A stretch of DNA of 64,000 bases. It comes from Ovis canadensis (lineage: Eukaryota; Chordata; Mammalia; Artiodactyla; Bovidae). The position numbers were made by a program, and so were the translations under genes. The DNA lies in the NCBI RefSeq assembly GCF_042477335.2, contig NC_091245.1, positions 116,532,501 through 116,596,500 on the forward strand. Direction: 5' to 3'. Positions 11,150 through 23,358 of this stretch are shown one piece after another. Below the pieces are notes generated by a model, which was given only the letters and a program-made list of their open reading frames with translations, did no database searches and had not been told where the DNA came from. Position 1 is the stretch's first letter. Each line of letters opens with the position of its first letter.

Positions 11150-12023
11150 TCAGCTCAGTTCAGTTCAATCGCTCAGTGGTGTCCGACTCTTTGTGACCCT
11201 ATGAATTGCAGCACACCAGGCCTCCCTGTCCATCACCAACTCCCAGAGTTCACTCAGACTCACGTCCATCGAGTCGGTGATGCCATCCAGCCATCTGATC
11301 CTCTATCGTCCCCTTCTCCTCCTGCCCCTCATCCCTCCCAGCATCAGTCTTTTCCAATGAATCAATCTTCGCATGAGGTGGCCGCAGTACTGGAGTTTCA
11401 GCTTTAACATCATCCCTTCCAAAGAATACCCAGGACTGATCTCCTTTAGAATGGACTGGTTGGTTCTCTCTGCAGTCCAAGAGACTCTCAAGAGTCTTCT
11501 CCAACAACACAGTTCAAAAGCATCAATTCTTCGGTGCTCAACTTTCTTCACAGTCCAACTCTCACATCCATACATGACCAGTGGAAAAACCATAGCCTTG
11601 ACTACATGGACCTTTGTTGGCAATGTAATGTCTCTGCTTTTCAACATACTATCTAGGTTGGTCATAACTTTTCTTCCAAGGAGTAAGTGTCTTTTAATTT
11701 CATGGCTGCAGTCATCATCTGCAGTGATTTTGGAGCCCAGAAAAATAAAGTCTGACACTGTTTCCACTGTTTCCCCATCTATTTCCCATGAAGTGATGGG
11801 ACCAGATGCCATGATCTTCATTTCCTGAAAGTTGAGTTTTAGGTCAGCTTTTTCACTCTCCACTTTCACTTTCATCAAGAGCCTTTTTAGTTCCTCTTCA
11901 CTTTCTGCCATAAGGGTGGTGTCATCTGCATATCTGAGGTTATTGATATTTCTCCCAGCAATCTTGATTCCAGCTTGTGCTTCTTCCAGCCCAGTGTTTC
12001 TCATGATGTACTCTGTATATATG
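11150..12023 (-). mobile_element. BovB LINE, 5'-truncated, with TSD
   Basis: This antisense BovB runs from the 3' tail (11150) to within the RT, flanked by the perfect 8-bp repeat GTCTGTGT at 11142-11149 and 12024-12031. The catalytic YADD at 11921-11932 is intact. The reading frame stays open from the truncation point through RRIDAFELCCWRRLL to about 11303, so the copy is fairly young. Confidence 0.93.
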
Positions 12024-12043
12024 GTCTGTGTACTATGTACCAA
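11303..12043 (-). pseudogene. BovB RT/C-terminal fragment, 246 codons
   Basis: The first residues (MVHSTQTIY) come from the flanking DNA and TSD, not from BovB. From EYIMRNTGLEEAQAG on it is Bov[56 protein letters not shown] and [20 protein letters not shown]. The frame breaks near 11303, before the normal end. The endonuclease and most of the RT fingers are missing. Confidence 0.88.
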
Positions 12044-12323
12044 ATCCCTGATTCTTTACTTGTCTTTCATATTAAATCTACACTTTATCCTATAAAGCAA
12101 TTTATTTAATGAGAAATCATAGAGATTACTGTATCTAAAAGTTTAACAAAACTATAAGGAAAAGTAGTCTTTTACATTTACACTAATTTCTTTTTTTATT
12201 GTTCTTATTGTTTACTTCAGTTTGATGAATGCCCTTTTGCTTTCCTTGTAAAGTAGATATGCTCACAACAATTTTTGCTTCTTAAACAGTATTTATGCAA
12301 TGTATAGAACTTTGGGTAAACAG
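12032..12323. other. Unique sequence, no feature seen
   Basis: AT-rich with nothing recognised. Confidence 0.4.
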
Positions 12324-12360
12324 TTTTCTTTCTTTCTTTCTTTCTTTCTTTTTTTTTTTT
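12324..12360. repeat. (TTTC)n / T-run microsatellite
   Basis: About six TTTC units are followed by a run of T. It abuts antisense L1M. Confidence 0.9.
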
Positions 12361-12361
12361 C

Positions 12362-13125
12362 ACATATCTAATTTCACCATGTTAAAGTTTTTGGTCCACT
12401 GTCTTCCATTGTTTCCTGATCTTCATAGTTTCCAATGAGAAGTCAACCAAAAAGAGACTCACAGCGCTTCCCATGTGAAATGTGCTCTTTTTCCTTGGCT
12501 GCTTTTCAGTTTTTCTTTAAATCTATGCTTTGATCAGTCTGACTCTTATGTTACTAGGCAAGGTTCTTATGTATATTTTCTTTGATATTTATTGTATCTT
12601 GAATCTGTGAATATGTCTTTCATTAAAATGATAAATTTTCTACATATAATTCCTAAAATATGTCCTGCCATATTCTCTGCCTCCTTGCTTTCTGGAATGA
12701 GAGGTAAAAACATTGTAGGCTTTTCTATATAGTTCCACTGGTCTCTAAAACTCTTCTTTCTACTCCCCACAATAATCTCCACTTTCTTTTTCAGATTTCA
12801 ATAGTTTCTATTGTTCTCTCTTTATTTTAACCAATTTACTTTTCTTTCCTCTCCATTATGCATACAAGTCCATTCAGTGATTTTTTTCTTCAGGTGTACT
12901 CATCAGCTTTTTTTTTCACCAAAGTAGCTTTATTAAAGGCATATTTGAAATGCCTCTTTCTTGGACTTCTTTGAATTATTACTTTCTTTAGAGCTAATAG
13001 ACACTTGCTTTTATTTCAAATCAGTCTGAATTTATTTATTTTTCATTTTAGATATTCTACTTTTTAATTCTGGAATTTCCATTCAGTTCTTTTTTAATAG
13101 TTTCTATTTCTTTCCTGGAATTTCC
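12362..13125 (-). repeat. Old L1M LINE (antisense)
   Basis: Reverse L1 5'-region text includes AATTCTGGAATTTCCATTCA, then TTTTAATAGTTTCTATTTC. The copy is diverged and continues beyond the SINE at 13134. Confidence 0.6.
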
Positions 13126-13133
13126 TATCATAT

Positions 13134-13264
13134 GCTGCTGCTAAGTCCGTTCAGTCGTGTCCGACTCTGTGCGACCCCAGAGACGACAGCCCACCAGGCT
13201 CCCCCGTCCCTGGGATTCTCCAGGCAAGAACACTGGAGTGGGTTGCCATTTCCTTCTCCAATCT
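13134..13264 (-). mobile_element. Bov-A monomer SINE with perfect TSD
   Basis: The antisense Bov-A2-type monomer opens with CTGCTGCTAAG, the reverse of the AGC-rich tail, and ends TTGCCATTTCCTTCTCC. The 8-bp repeat TATCATAT at 13126-13133 and 13265-13272 flanks it exactly. It sits inside old L1M. Confidence 0.95.
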
Positions 13265-13272
13265 TATCATAT

Positions 13273-13770
13273 AATTTATTGTTAATATATATTTTTATTT
13301 AAAGTATGGCACATAGTTGCAGTAGCTACTTTAAAAATTCTTGCATCCTAATTCAAATATGTTGTGATCTTATAAGTGAGCTCAGGTTTTTGTGTTTTTA
13401 CTTGCGACTAAGTTACATTTTCCTATGTGTGCATATGACAAGTGATTTGAATTGAATCTCAAATTATTGTGAATGTTATGCTGTATAAATGCTGGTTTCT
13501 GTTGTAGATTCTAGTTTCTGTTATATTCATTAAAAACTCATCTATGTTTTCATTTTAGTGGACAATTAAATTGGTTGGGCTTAGATTCAAATTTTGTGAC
13601 ATGGATCGCCATTCTAATCTCAGTCCAGATACATTGACTTTGGCTAAGATGCTTTGAGTTCATTTCCTGCATACATAGTGTCTTTCTCCCTGTCTCTTTC
13701 TCTCAGAATTTCTTTCTCACTTTCTAGTGGTTGCCTTAAACTGATCTGTAATTCTTCAGCTCAGAAGGCT
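13273..13770 (-). repeat. Old L1M LINE (antisense), continued
   Basis: The copy continues past the SINE with AGTGATTTGAATTGAATCTC and TTAAATTGGTTGGGCTTAGA. It is related to the L1M segment at 8600-8760. Confidence 0.55.
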
Positions 13771-14055
13771 GCTGAGTTTCTGTTAGTGTTCTAGTTGCTC
13801 AGCATAGCACTGACTCTTGTCAGCTAAAAGGTTGAAGCCTGTAAAAACAGGAAAATTATCCCAAATAGGCCACTTCTTAAAAAATATGGCTTCTTCTAAG
13901 ACTCTGTTTGCTTTTGTTCACTCCCCACTATTTTTACGTTAGTATTTCATATACAATATATATATTTCTTATATTTTATAGTTGTTTTCTATGTGAAATT
14001 CGGGTTAAATAGACGTATACCTAGTTGTATTGAAAACCTACCCTCTTCTTTTTGA

Positions 14056-14175
14056 CAAGTTAGAAAATAAATAGCTATAGAGGTTAAACAGCTTGCTCTA
14101 GTTGCTGGTTAGTAAGTTTTGGAGTAAGGACTTGAACTCAAAGCTTTTGAGCTTACAACCTATAGGACCTTTGTG
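14056..14175 (-). repeat. MIR SINE (antisense), diverged
   Basis: AGAGGTTAAACAGCTTGCTC followed by GGACTTGAACTCAAAGCTTT matches the reversed MIR core (of the form GAGGTTAAGTAACTTGC, then GATTTGAACCC). Confidence 0.65.
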
Positions 14176-14215
14176 CTTTATCAGTCAGCATACTGTTTCT
14201 GTCCTTTTGCTACAG

Positions 14216-14276
14216 GTATGTGGCAGTGAAAGAGTACATGCTAGAATTCCACAGAGGGAGACTTCCCCTCAGTCAG
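14216..14276 (+). other. Candidate exon flanked by splice-site motifs
   Basis: The pyrimidine-rich run TGTTTCTGTCCTTTTGCTAC ends in AG at 14215, and the segment is followed by CAG/GTAAGA at 14276/14277. The 61-bp interval is open in two of three frames (one reads YVAVKEYMLEFHRGRLPLSQ). It matches no family I know. It could be a non-coding RNA exon or chance. Confidence 0.25.
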
Positions 14277-14865
14277 GTAAGAGTAGGGGAATAATCTACA
14301 TGCTAATAATGCCAAACTAAGTTATCCAGAGTGCCAGAGGGTATGGAGAGAAAAAGCAAGTTATTTATATCCTACTTGGCACTCCTATGAATTTCTCACC
14401 CTTCCACATCACTGTATATGGGCACTCGATTGCTACAATTGTTGGAGCTGGGGTTTCTATATTTGGAAATCACAATCTTTCTTGGATGCTAAAATATAGA
14501 ATGTGAATATATCTATTGGAAGTTGTGTTTAGCATGAATGTAAGGAGAAACAGAAGTTTGCTCATGAAGGAAGATTGAAGCAAACACTTCAAAGAAGGGA
14601 AAAGGAATAAGGGAAAGAGAGTATGCTGGCAGAGCTGGAGTTCCTGGATGAAGTATCTTCTTTAATACCTAGTTACATTTCTATAGTTGGTTTTTCCCTG
14701 AGATATACACTTTTATCCTCATAATACAATATATCCCATTTTGGCTTAAGCTGCTTTACTCTGGATTTGATTGAAATGAGGATTTATAAGTAATATATGA
14801 TTATTTTATTTTTTTAACTAAGCTGTCAGTTAACTGTCAGTGCAAGTAAACATGATGTTTTAGTT
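14277..14865. other. Unique sequence, no feature seen
   Basis: No recognisable repeat or gene. Confidence 0.45.
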
Positions 14866-14930
14866 TCTTAAGAGTGTCTGGCACATAGTAGGTACTCAAT
14901 GAACTCATGTCATATTGAATAAAATTATAA
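14866..14930 (+). repeat. MIR/L2 3' tail fragment
   Basis: GTGTCTGGCACATAGTAGGT and ACTCAATGAAC match the shared 3' tail of MIR and L2. Confidence 0.65.
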
Positions 14931-15378
14931 TACTATTATAGTATGTACAATGGTGAATTTACAAGTATGTTATTCTTTGTGTTTCCTAAGACTTGAGCTG
15001 GATTTTTTTAATTAGCAAAATTAGATACTTCAAAATCCAATGAGATTCTTTAACATAGATTGGTTCCACATTACTAATAAGATCTTTCTCCTATGGCTGC
15101 AAATCTACTACTGATCATAAGTAGGGGTTCTGACTAATAAAGGGTTACTACTGGTGATGTGCTAGAAAAGATTTAGCAACCAATTCTTTGTGGAAAAAGA
15201 AAATCTGATCTGTGGTGTATGTTGCTATAAATTCTCCATTCCTGGCTAATTTCCTGCTCCCAACAGGACATCATGAAATACATAGGTGAGAAGAGATCTA
15301 CACAGTCAGCTCTCATGAAGTGAACAGGCTCTGGCACACCACTGCTTACTACATGGGTCACGCCAAGAGTGCTAATTT
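14931..15378. other. Unique sequence, no feature seen
   Basis: No recognisable repeat. The open frame on the minus strand at 15173-15478 overlaps the following DNA transposon and is not a gene. Confidence 0.45.
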
Positions 15379-15622
15379 TTAAGTTAGTATTGGCCAGGGA
15401 TTGGCAAACTTTTTCAGAAAAGGCCCAAAGAGTCAATATTTTAGGCTTTACATTGCATATGATTTCTGTCACAATCACTCAGCTCTGCCACTGTAGTGCA
15501 AAAACAGCTCTAGACAATACATGAATGAGTGGGTATAGATGTGCTTCAATAAAAACTTTTTCAGTAAAAACAGCAGGTCAGATTTGACCAAGGAGCCATA
15601 GATTGTTCACCCTATATAGACC
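15379..15622 (+). repeat. hAT-Charlie-type MITE
   Basis: It begins GGGATTGGCAAACTTTTTCA and continues AATATTTTAGGCTTTACATT, CAGCTCTGCCACTGTAGTGC and TTCAATAAAAACTTTTTCAG. This is the pattern of a common mammalian non-autonomous hAT element. I cannot fix the exact subfamily (MER20-like) from memory. Confidence 0.7.
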
Positions 15623-16719
15623 ACAAAGCACAAGTAAAACAAACCAAAAATGAATTCAGCACGATGATCTTTCTTTAAAAATATAGAAGACTCTGAGATA
15701 TTGCTATATAACATATGCAGGGCTATGGACATCTGTTATTACTGCATTGTCAGTGTGTGGAAATGTAGGTTGAAGGGAGTGTAAGCCAATAAAATGCAGG
15801 CTAATAAAATGTGTACTCAATTATATCATTTAGGGAACTGAAGTGTGTCTCTATCAGATATATTGATTCTATCACAATACAAAATGTGAAAAGACTGGGG
15901 AAAATGTGAAAGGGCGGTAAAATCTCCAGGGGTCTGGCTCAAGTTGAACCTATCTGAAAGCTTATTTATATGATATATGAATCATTTATCATAAATATGT
16001 AATTCTTAGTGAGCAAGTGTGTGATTTTCTCTTGCCAAATTCCCTTCCCCCCCAACCGCCTACACCAGCAAAAGCCATCGTGTGATTAGTCTGCTTTACT
16101 CATGGCCATCTCAATGATCAGTCATTACAGACAGCACTGTTTCAGAGGTGCTGTGGAATTCCACTCACTATACGGAATCTGGTCCCAGCAAAGCATCTCT
16201 GAAAAAGCCAGACACAGGATCAGTTGAACTAGGCTCTGTTTATTTCCAATTCATTGCTCTCCCTTAAAGGGTCATTTCTCTTGCAGTTTAGTCCTAGAAC
16301 TCCTAGGTGGAGAAGTTTGAGTTTAGTTTTGTTCTCCATTTAACTTCAATGCCATACTTATTTACTAGGAACTTGGGTAAGAAACAAATGACCATGATGT
16401 AAATGCTTTAATGTTTGCTTAGCGACTGTTAAAAAGCACTTAACATTCCACTCTCACCATGTAAGTATTAGCTGAACAGCTCAGTCATCAATTCAGTGAA
16501 GGTGGCCCTGCCCCTTCATTATGTACCATGTTGACTTGATAACAGTGAAACCATATACATTAGCAAGAAGGCTCAGCACTCACTCCCCCTTTGGTACACA
16601 GGACTGAGCCTTAATGACTCCCCAAGAACCTGTATTTGGGGGCACATTCCTCTGTGAGTCATGATAGGACTTGATATTCCAGTAACACCCCTTCATTAAG
16701 GAGCTTGCACTTTACTTAA
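15623..16719. other. Unique sequence, no feature seen
   Basis: Ordinary unique sequence with no recognisable coding segment. Confidence 0.45.
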
Positions 16720-16872
16720 GTTTATCTTCTTAATCACTAGAGCCCCTCAGTGCAGTCTATCGGGAGCCAATGTCCTTCAAATGTGAGAAAGGTGAGGCTT
16801 CAGAAAGGGGAAACAGACTTGCCAAGAATGGTTATGTCATTCATTAGGGATAATGAGATTAGAATGTAGGTT
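16720..16872 (-). repeat. Possible MIR (antisense)
   Basis: GGTGAGGCTTCAGAAAGGGG, AAACAGACTTGCCAAGAATG and GAGATTAGAATGTAGG resemble a diverged reversed MIR. Confidence 0.4.
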
Positions 16873-18454
16873 GCTGAAGGAGCCACAGCCAGAAACATTT
16901 TCCCTGAGAAATAACCTGAAATCTTCAAAGGTGTTTGACCTCAGGGCCAAAACCCTGATTGTCTCGTTAAATTGTTAGCAATTCCCCTATGTGACCTTCT
17001 TTCTCATTTATGCCTTGACCTGCAGGCCAGAGAGTGGGTGGCCATAAATCCTGTGAGGAAAAGTTTATCTAGTAGAGAGAGATACCTTTCTTCCCTGAGA
17101 CAGACAGAGCTGGGTCATGGAGAGGTCTCAGCCTGCCCTTAAGGCACACCCTAGGTATAGGATAAAAATGTCCTGGGAATTTAACATGCAATTTTTTTCT
17201 TGAAACCTCTGAGAGTTGACTTTGGAAGTGCACCATGTTTTGATCTGTGGGAAAAAAATTATGAAACTTGAAATACAGAGCTAATTCAGGTGTGTCTCAT
17301 TTTTATATAAAAAAGTATAGTGATTCCAAACTGCATACAAATCAATTTGATGATAGTGGAATTGTAATATAACTGTTTAATCTGAGTCATTCCCTGGGAT
17401 TAACAGCTTCATCTAGGAGGGTTGACTCAACCCTCAACTTCAAGCTTTTAATCCTCACTTTCACTACACCAGCTTTAGTTAAAATTTTTAAGTATTTGAA
17501 CTTGGTATAAGATTTTGTTATGATAAACTTTTTGGCTAGAAAATCATTGATTTACAATACCTTTCTCCTATGAAAAATAAGAAGCAGAAACAAAGAAATG
17601 TGAAGGGACTTTCTCAAAGACCACCCAAATAACTATTAGCAGAAGTATTCTGCTCCACTGAGAGTTCCCCACACACTAAAGTCCCCACTCAGGTGGATAA
17701 AAATGGGATGGTGATATTGATCCTCCTGACTTCAATTAGCCCAAGTTTGGTCTCTGTCAGTCTTTGCCCCAATTCTATGCTGAATTCTCCTCTGTTCAAA
17801 TCCTTTCATAAATATGCACCCTTAGCTTAAAGCTTTCCCAGTTTTGCAGTTTGAGGAGATACTGCTTTGAGAAAGATCCCTAATATTCTCCTTACTTGCT
17901 ACAAATAATACTCAATCCTTCCTTCTCCCAATCTTTGACTTGGCTGTATCTGTTGGCTTGACACACTAAGAGGCAAACCCAGTTTTCAGGTAGTATCCCC
18001 TCTGTTTCAGAGGTGTTTCATAATCTATATCTCCTAAAGATGAAACGGAACTCTAGAGATTATAATCTTCCAGGCAGACAGCTAATTCTAATCTCACTGT
18101 AGAAATAAAAGCCTTCACACTTATGTGTTTTGTCCATATTCATACAAATAACTGATAATAGGTTGACAAAAAAATGATGATAGTGTCACAAAGTATAGAG
18201 AGCTCTGCTCTCTACTCTCACTCTTGACCTCTTCTTTTCTGACCCTTCATTGATCACTGGCTTCTGACTCCAGAGTAGAAACAATTGTATAATGTCCCTG
18301 AATTATCCATCACTTCACTTCATCAGTTATCCCTGGTTCTTTTTAGTTAACAAGGGCATTTAGAAACCAAGATCTGGAAACTAGGTGTGCTCATTACTTT
18401 CGGTGTGTCAGTATTACCAAGCTCTCTCACCAGACAATGCTGGGAATGTGCATA
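16873..18454. other. Unique sequence, no feature seen
   Basis: About 1.6 kb with no recognised repeat, gene or RNA. Confidence 0.45.
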
Positions 18455-18925
18455 ACTTGTTAAATAGTCTCCTCCCAAAACTCATGTCCACCCAGAACCT
18501 CAGACTGTGACTTTTTTAGACAGAATGTTTACAGATGGAACTTGTTAAGTTAAAATGAGATCATATTGGGTTGGGTAGGTCTTAAATGCAATTACTGGTA
18601 TCTTTATAAGAGAAGGGGAAAGGAATACAGAGCCACAGACACAAAGGGAGAATGTCATGTGAGACAGATTATAGTGATATGGCTACAAGCCAATGTCAAT
18701 GTCATGGACTGAAGACAATGATTAAGGACAGCTACCCAGAGGTAGAAGAAGGTGACAGAATAGAATATCTTTCAGAAAATGAAGAAGGAACCAACCCTGC
18801 CAATATCTTAATTTTAAACTTCTGGCCTCCAGAACTGTGAGAAAATAAGTTTCTGTTACTTTAAGGCACCAAGTTTCTAGTAATCAGTAATTTGCTTAGC
18901 AGCTCAGGAAACTAATACATTATGT
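18455..18925 (+). repeat. MLT1-type LTR (ERVL-MaLR)
   Basis: It has the signature of old mammalian MaLR LTRs: AACTCATGTCCACCCAGAAC near the start, GGTATCTTTATAAGAGAAGG, ACCAACCCTGCCAATATCTT, and CCTCCAGAACTGTGAGAAAA near the end. The ORF at 18652-18840 lies inside it and is a by-product. Confidence 0.82.
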
Positions 18926-19018
18926 ATGTTATGTGTACATTTTTATGCATATTTAAATGCACATTTTGTGTAGGTACCAATAGATAATTGATATATAATG
19001 GTATTTACTATAGTGTGA

Positions 19019-19056
19019 TATATGATATATATATATATACATACACACTTATATAT
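19019..19056. repeat. AT-rich dinucleotide tract
   Basis: Short interrupted TA repeat next to a SINE insertion site. Confidence 0.8.
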
Positions 19057-19063
19057 TTATAAA

Positions 19064-19255
19064 GGGTGAAGGTGAAAGGGAAAGTTGCTCAGTCACGTCT
19101 GACTCACTGTGACCCCACGGACTATACAGTCCATGGAATTCTCCAGGCCAGAATACTGCAGTGGATAGCTGTTTCCTTCTCCAGGGCATCTTCTTATTGA
19201 ATCCATGTCTCCTGCATTGCAGGTGGATTCTTTACCAGCTGAGCCATCAGGGAAG
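19064..19255 (-). mobile_element. Bov-tA SINE with perfect TSD
   Basis: The antisense Bov-tA is complete from GCTCAGTCACGTCTGACTCA to the reversed head GAGCCATCAGGGAAG. The 8-bp repeat TTTATAAA flanks it at 19056-19063 and 19256-19263. Confidence 0.93.
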
Positions 19256-19263
19256 TTTATAAA

Positions 19264-19803
19264 TACCATGAATTCATACTGAACTTCCAATTCCAATTCA
19301 ACAAAGGTGTTAATTCTAGATCTTTCCCTTCTAATATCTGTAAGTCCTTTCTTACCCAGAAACTCAGTTCCAATTACCTTTATACTTACATATCTCATCA
19401 GTCTCACTCTATGACCATTGATTTATAGTAAATTACATCTATTGGAATAACTGAATTGATCATTTTCTTTTGGAATCCACAAGTAGTGAAAGAAATCACC
19501 AAAGTAGATCTAAATAGGGGTCAATAAGTTTTTGGTGATTGGGGTTTAAGACTGGAGAATGTAATTCTTTGGGGTCATTTTCACCAAACTGAGTTTTTTT
19601 TTTCATTTTAACTATTTCATTTTAACTCTTCATGGATATTAAATTATCTGAATGAGAATTCTTTTTATCTCCCACAGTATCAGTGATAACTCTGGTTAAA
19701 TGTCTATTAAAATTTTTTTTTTCAGACCCTCTGCTAACCAATCTGGAGATAGGATAACTTCACCTAAAACGGGTTACAAATAAAAAATGAGTTAGAAGCT
19801 TTT
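19264..19803. other. Unique sequence, no feature seen
   Basis: No repeat or gene recognised. Confidence 0.45.
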
Positions 19804-19815
19804 AGCAAGTTACAG

Positions 19816-20082
19816 AGAAGGCAATGGCAACCCACTCCAGCACTCTTGCCTGGAAAGTCCCATGGACGGAGGAGCCTGGTGGGCTGCAGTCCATGTGGTT
19901 GTGAAGAGTTGGACACGACTGAGTGACTTTACTTTCACTTTTCATTTTCATGCATTGGAGAAGGAAATGGCAACCCACTCCAGTGTTCTTGCCTGAAGAA
20001 TCCCAGGGATGGAGCCTAGTGGGCTGCCATCTATGGGGTCGTACAGAGTCAGACACAACTGAAGTGACTTAGCAGCAGCAAC
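19816..20082 (+). mobile_element. Bov-A2 dimer SINE with 12-bp TSD
   Basis: Two Bov-A units are joined by a TTTCACTTTT-type linker. The second ends TTAGCAGCAGCAAC. The perfect direct repeat AGCAAGTTACAG at 19804-19815 and 20083-20094 flanks it. Confidence 0.95.
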
Positions 20083-20094
20083 AGCAAGTTACAG

Positions 20095-20466
20095 TTTGCT
20101 TTATATATTACATTTCTATAATTTTCTTGGTTGGATTTGTAGAAGACTCAGGGTATCTGTTAAAAGAGGGCTGAGTAATATATTAATATTACAGGCAAGA
20201 ATACTACCTTATAGTGGATGTGATTTAGCTAAATGGTTAATTTCTTAGGCTCTGAACCTAGGGTACTTGTGACCAAATACCCATTAAATGCATGGCTTAA
20301 GAATATTGCTTCACTATATTATCATTCAGTTTCCTCACATGTGGTAATTGCAGTAGTTTTATATTCTTCCAATATCCATCTTTATCATCTTATTTAACAA
20401 ATATGTGCCAGGCAAAAGATTCTACATAAATTTGAGTGTTATATGAGCAATGACTGTATTTGTTTC
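20095..20466. other. Unique sequence, no feature seen
   Basis: No gene or repeat recognised before the retrocopy tail. Confidence 0.45.
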
Positions 20467-20930
<464 letters not shown>

Positions 20931-21960
20931 GGTAGATACACAGGCCGTAGGCTGGTTTGCGGTGGGTTCACTGGGCCAATGGGCAGGGTGGGGTGGGGCA
21001 GGGTGAGGCTCAGAACTTTGTCTCTTAACATTTGTTTTTTTGTGCTTGTCTTGAGGATAAGACTCAAATAGTTATGGCAGTGGGGCTACAGTATCAGAAC
21101 CTGGCTCAGTGGGCAAGTTTACTTCACAAAGTATATCTTTCATAAAATATGAATAATATTTGAAAGTAGTGCCATTTCTCAACTTGACAAGGTAGCCACT
21201 TCAGTTGTTGACAATAAGAGAAAAATTGAAAAGGACCAGCAGGAAGGAAGAAGAATGAGACTGTAGCATATTTTAGGAGTGATAGTCCCTTCTCAAATAT
21301 AGTTTGGTGCCCAAAAGTAAAGGTGAACTTCTGCCTTCTGAGATTTTCTTTATAGAGTATGGGAAAGCCCCTCGTTAAAAATGTGCCCTGAGCAACCCTT
21401 CCCATTGGCCAGCTATCCTAAACGTTGCCCTGCCTCCTTGATGAAGTGGTCTGACCTCTCTGACAAGAGTTCTCACAACTGTCTCTTCACGCCTTGTTGG
21501 TTTAGTTTCGCATGATGGATGACATGACACACAGTCAGCAGAGCTGTTGGTACCTGCTCTGTAAATGACTCTGGTATCACGCGGCCAAAGGCAAAGTGAC
21601 CATCTCTCCGTTCTGGCTGAGCATTTTGACTTCAGGTTTTCAAGTATGGAAGCAAGTGATTTATGACACACAAAAAAGCATAAATGGCCTTCCACTCCTT
21701 TTGACAAGGAGAGACTTCCTGTATAACCCCAGCCTATGCTTTCTTTGCAAGATAATGCTGCCCAGGAAGGAAGAGCATAGCTTCTTTCCCGCACCATAAA
21801 CACCAAAAGGTGCTTGTTCTAGCCAATTTTGTGTGTATGAAGGCCTGGCCAGTAGATGGGCCATTGGAGTGATTGCATGTGCTGTGTTAGTCATAAGTAT
21901 CAGTAGGTGCTGAAAAAGAGCTGATATTGAGACTGGCATGAAACTGTGCCATAATTTAGA
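20931..21960 (-). other. Unassigned region with partly open minus-strand frames
   Basis: The stretch directly upstream of the GNG5 retrocopy keeps several CpGs and has minus-strand open frames at 21124-21405 (93 codons), 21375-21806 (143) and 21661-21939 (92) in different frames. I recognise no protein family, transposon or retroviral domain. It may be part of an old retrocopy, an exon-bearing non-coding transcript or chance. No start or splice context decides it. Confidence 0.3.
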
Positions 21961-22155
21961 TAAAATAGCTCTAGGTAATGCTATGTTCAGTGGCTTCTAC
22001 TTTCAAGATACTCACTTTTTCCCCTCAGTTCCTGACTGGTGGCTTAGAGACTGAGCATCCTTATAAACCATCTGAGCTACAATAATACTTCACTTGTATG
22101 GCACCCTGAACAATGTGAGGTTCAAAAGTGAGACTTGGGACTATATTGAGAGTAG

Positions 22156-22280
22156 TGTGACCAATCATTCTGATTTGTCCAGAATTGAGGGGTTTCCCAG
22201 GACATCGGCTTTTAGTACTAAAATCTAGACAGTCCCAAGGGACATAGTATTCCCAGTGCTAAAACCTGGACAGTCCTAGG
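22156..22280. repeat. Degenerate repeat with internal duplication
   Basis: CTTTTAGTACTAAAATCTAG then ACAGTCCCAAGGG is followed by a second version, CAGTGCTAAAACCTGGACAG, then TCCTAGGG. This is two related ~50-bp units of an old interspersed repeat I cannot name. Confidence 0.5.
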
Positions 22281-23157
22281 GCAAAGTGGGAAAAGCTTAT
22301 TATTTGGGAAAATAATAAGTGGGAAAAATATTATTTGGAGGTGAAGACTTAGAGGGACTGTAGGATGGAGTGAAGAGTAGCATGATTCCTGACTGGAGTG
22401 AAGATATCACTGATTTTTTCAATGAATTGAATTTGAATTAGCAAGTAACAAGTCTCACTGACTGAATTGCCTCAAAATGGAATTGTTCCTGAGGCCGAAT
22501 TAGAACTCCCCCTAGAAGCGGAAAATGAGTTATCCCGGCAGGTCGTATCAGTAGGAACCATGTCTTATGGGTAACCCCACATTATTTAGCCCCAGGTTGG
22601 GTACCTTGTAGCCACTGAGTACATCTTTAGAAATTTTCCAAAACTTTGATTCTATTTAAGCCTGTTTCTTCATGCTCTGATTCTCACATATAGAGATGGG
22701 AATGGCTTACATTTCCTTATTTGACATTTTCTTGTGGGAAAAAATGAAGAGGTGACTTAAATTTTTATAATCATTCATTATTGTCATTAGTTAAGAAAGA
22801 ATACAAAACCATATAGGGTTTGAAAAATATTTTAGATGTATTTTTAGATGTGCAAGCCTTGTAAAACAAGGCAAATTCCAGAGACTATGCTTTTTTTTTC
22901 CCCATCCTTAAGGAAGGGGCATTCTTTCGAAGGTTACACAGTTGACACTTTAGTGATTTATCTGGCCTGCATGCATCTAAATGTGGCTTTGTAAAACAAT
23001 GCTGACGCTTGAGAAGCAACTTGAGATTTAAAATAAGCTTTTAGAAGGTCTCCTGGCCTTAAAAACAGGAAGTGACTTATCACTGAAAACAAACCGGCTT
23101 TAACTCCACAGGTTTGCTTTTTGTCAAAACAAACAAATAAAAAAGCACTGGCAGTGT
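22281..23157. other. Unique sequence, no feature seen
   Basis: No recognisable gene or repeat. Confidence 0.45.
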
Positions 23158-23358
23158 ATCAATTCAGTCGCTCAGTCATGTCCCACTCTTTGGGACCCCA
23201 TGAACCACAGCACGCCAGGCCTCCCTGTCCACCAACTCTCGGAGTCCACCCAAACTCATGTCCATTGAGTCAGTGATGCCATCCAACCATCTTATCCTCT
23301 GTCGTCCCTTTCTCCTCCTGCCTTCAAACTTTCCCAGCATCAGGGTCTTTTCACATGA
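23158..23358 (-). mobile_element. BovB 3' end (antisense), 5'-truncated
   Basis: It starts ATTCAGTCGCTCAGTCATGT and ends in TTTCCCAGCATCAGGGTCTT with a few more bases. This is about 200 bp of the BovB 3' end. Confidence 0.9.

Noticed and set aside
18652..18840. 62-codon acidic plus-strand frame
   Set aside because: It lies wholly inside the MLT1-type LTR.
21375..21806. 143-codon minus-strand frame as a real gene or retroviral domain
   Set aside because: No motif, start context or family recognised. Overlapping frames in other phases compete. Kept only as an unassigned region.
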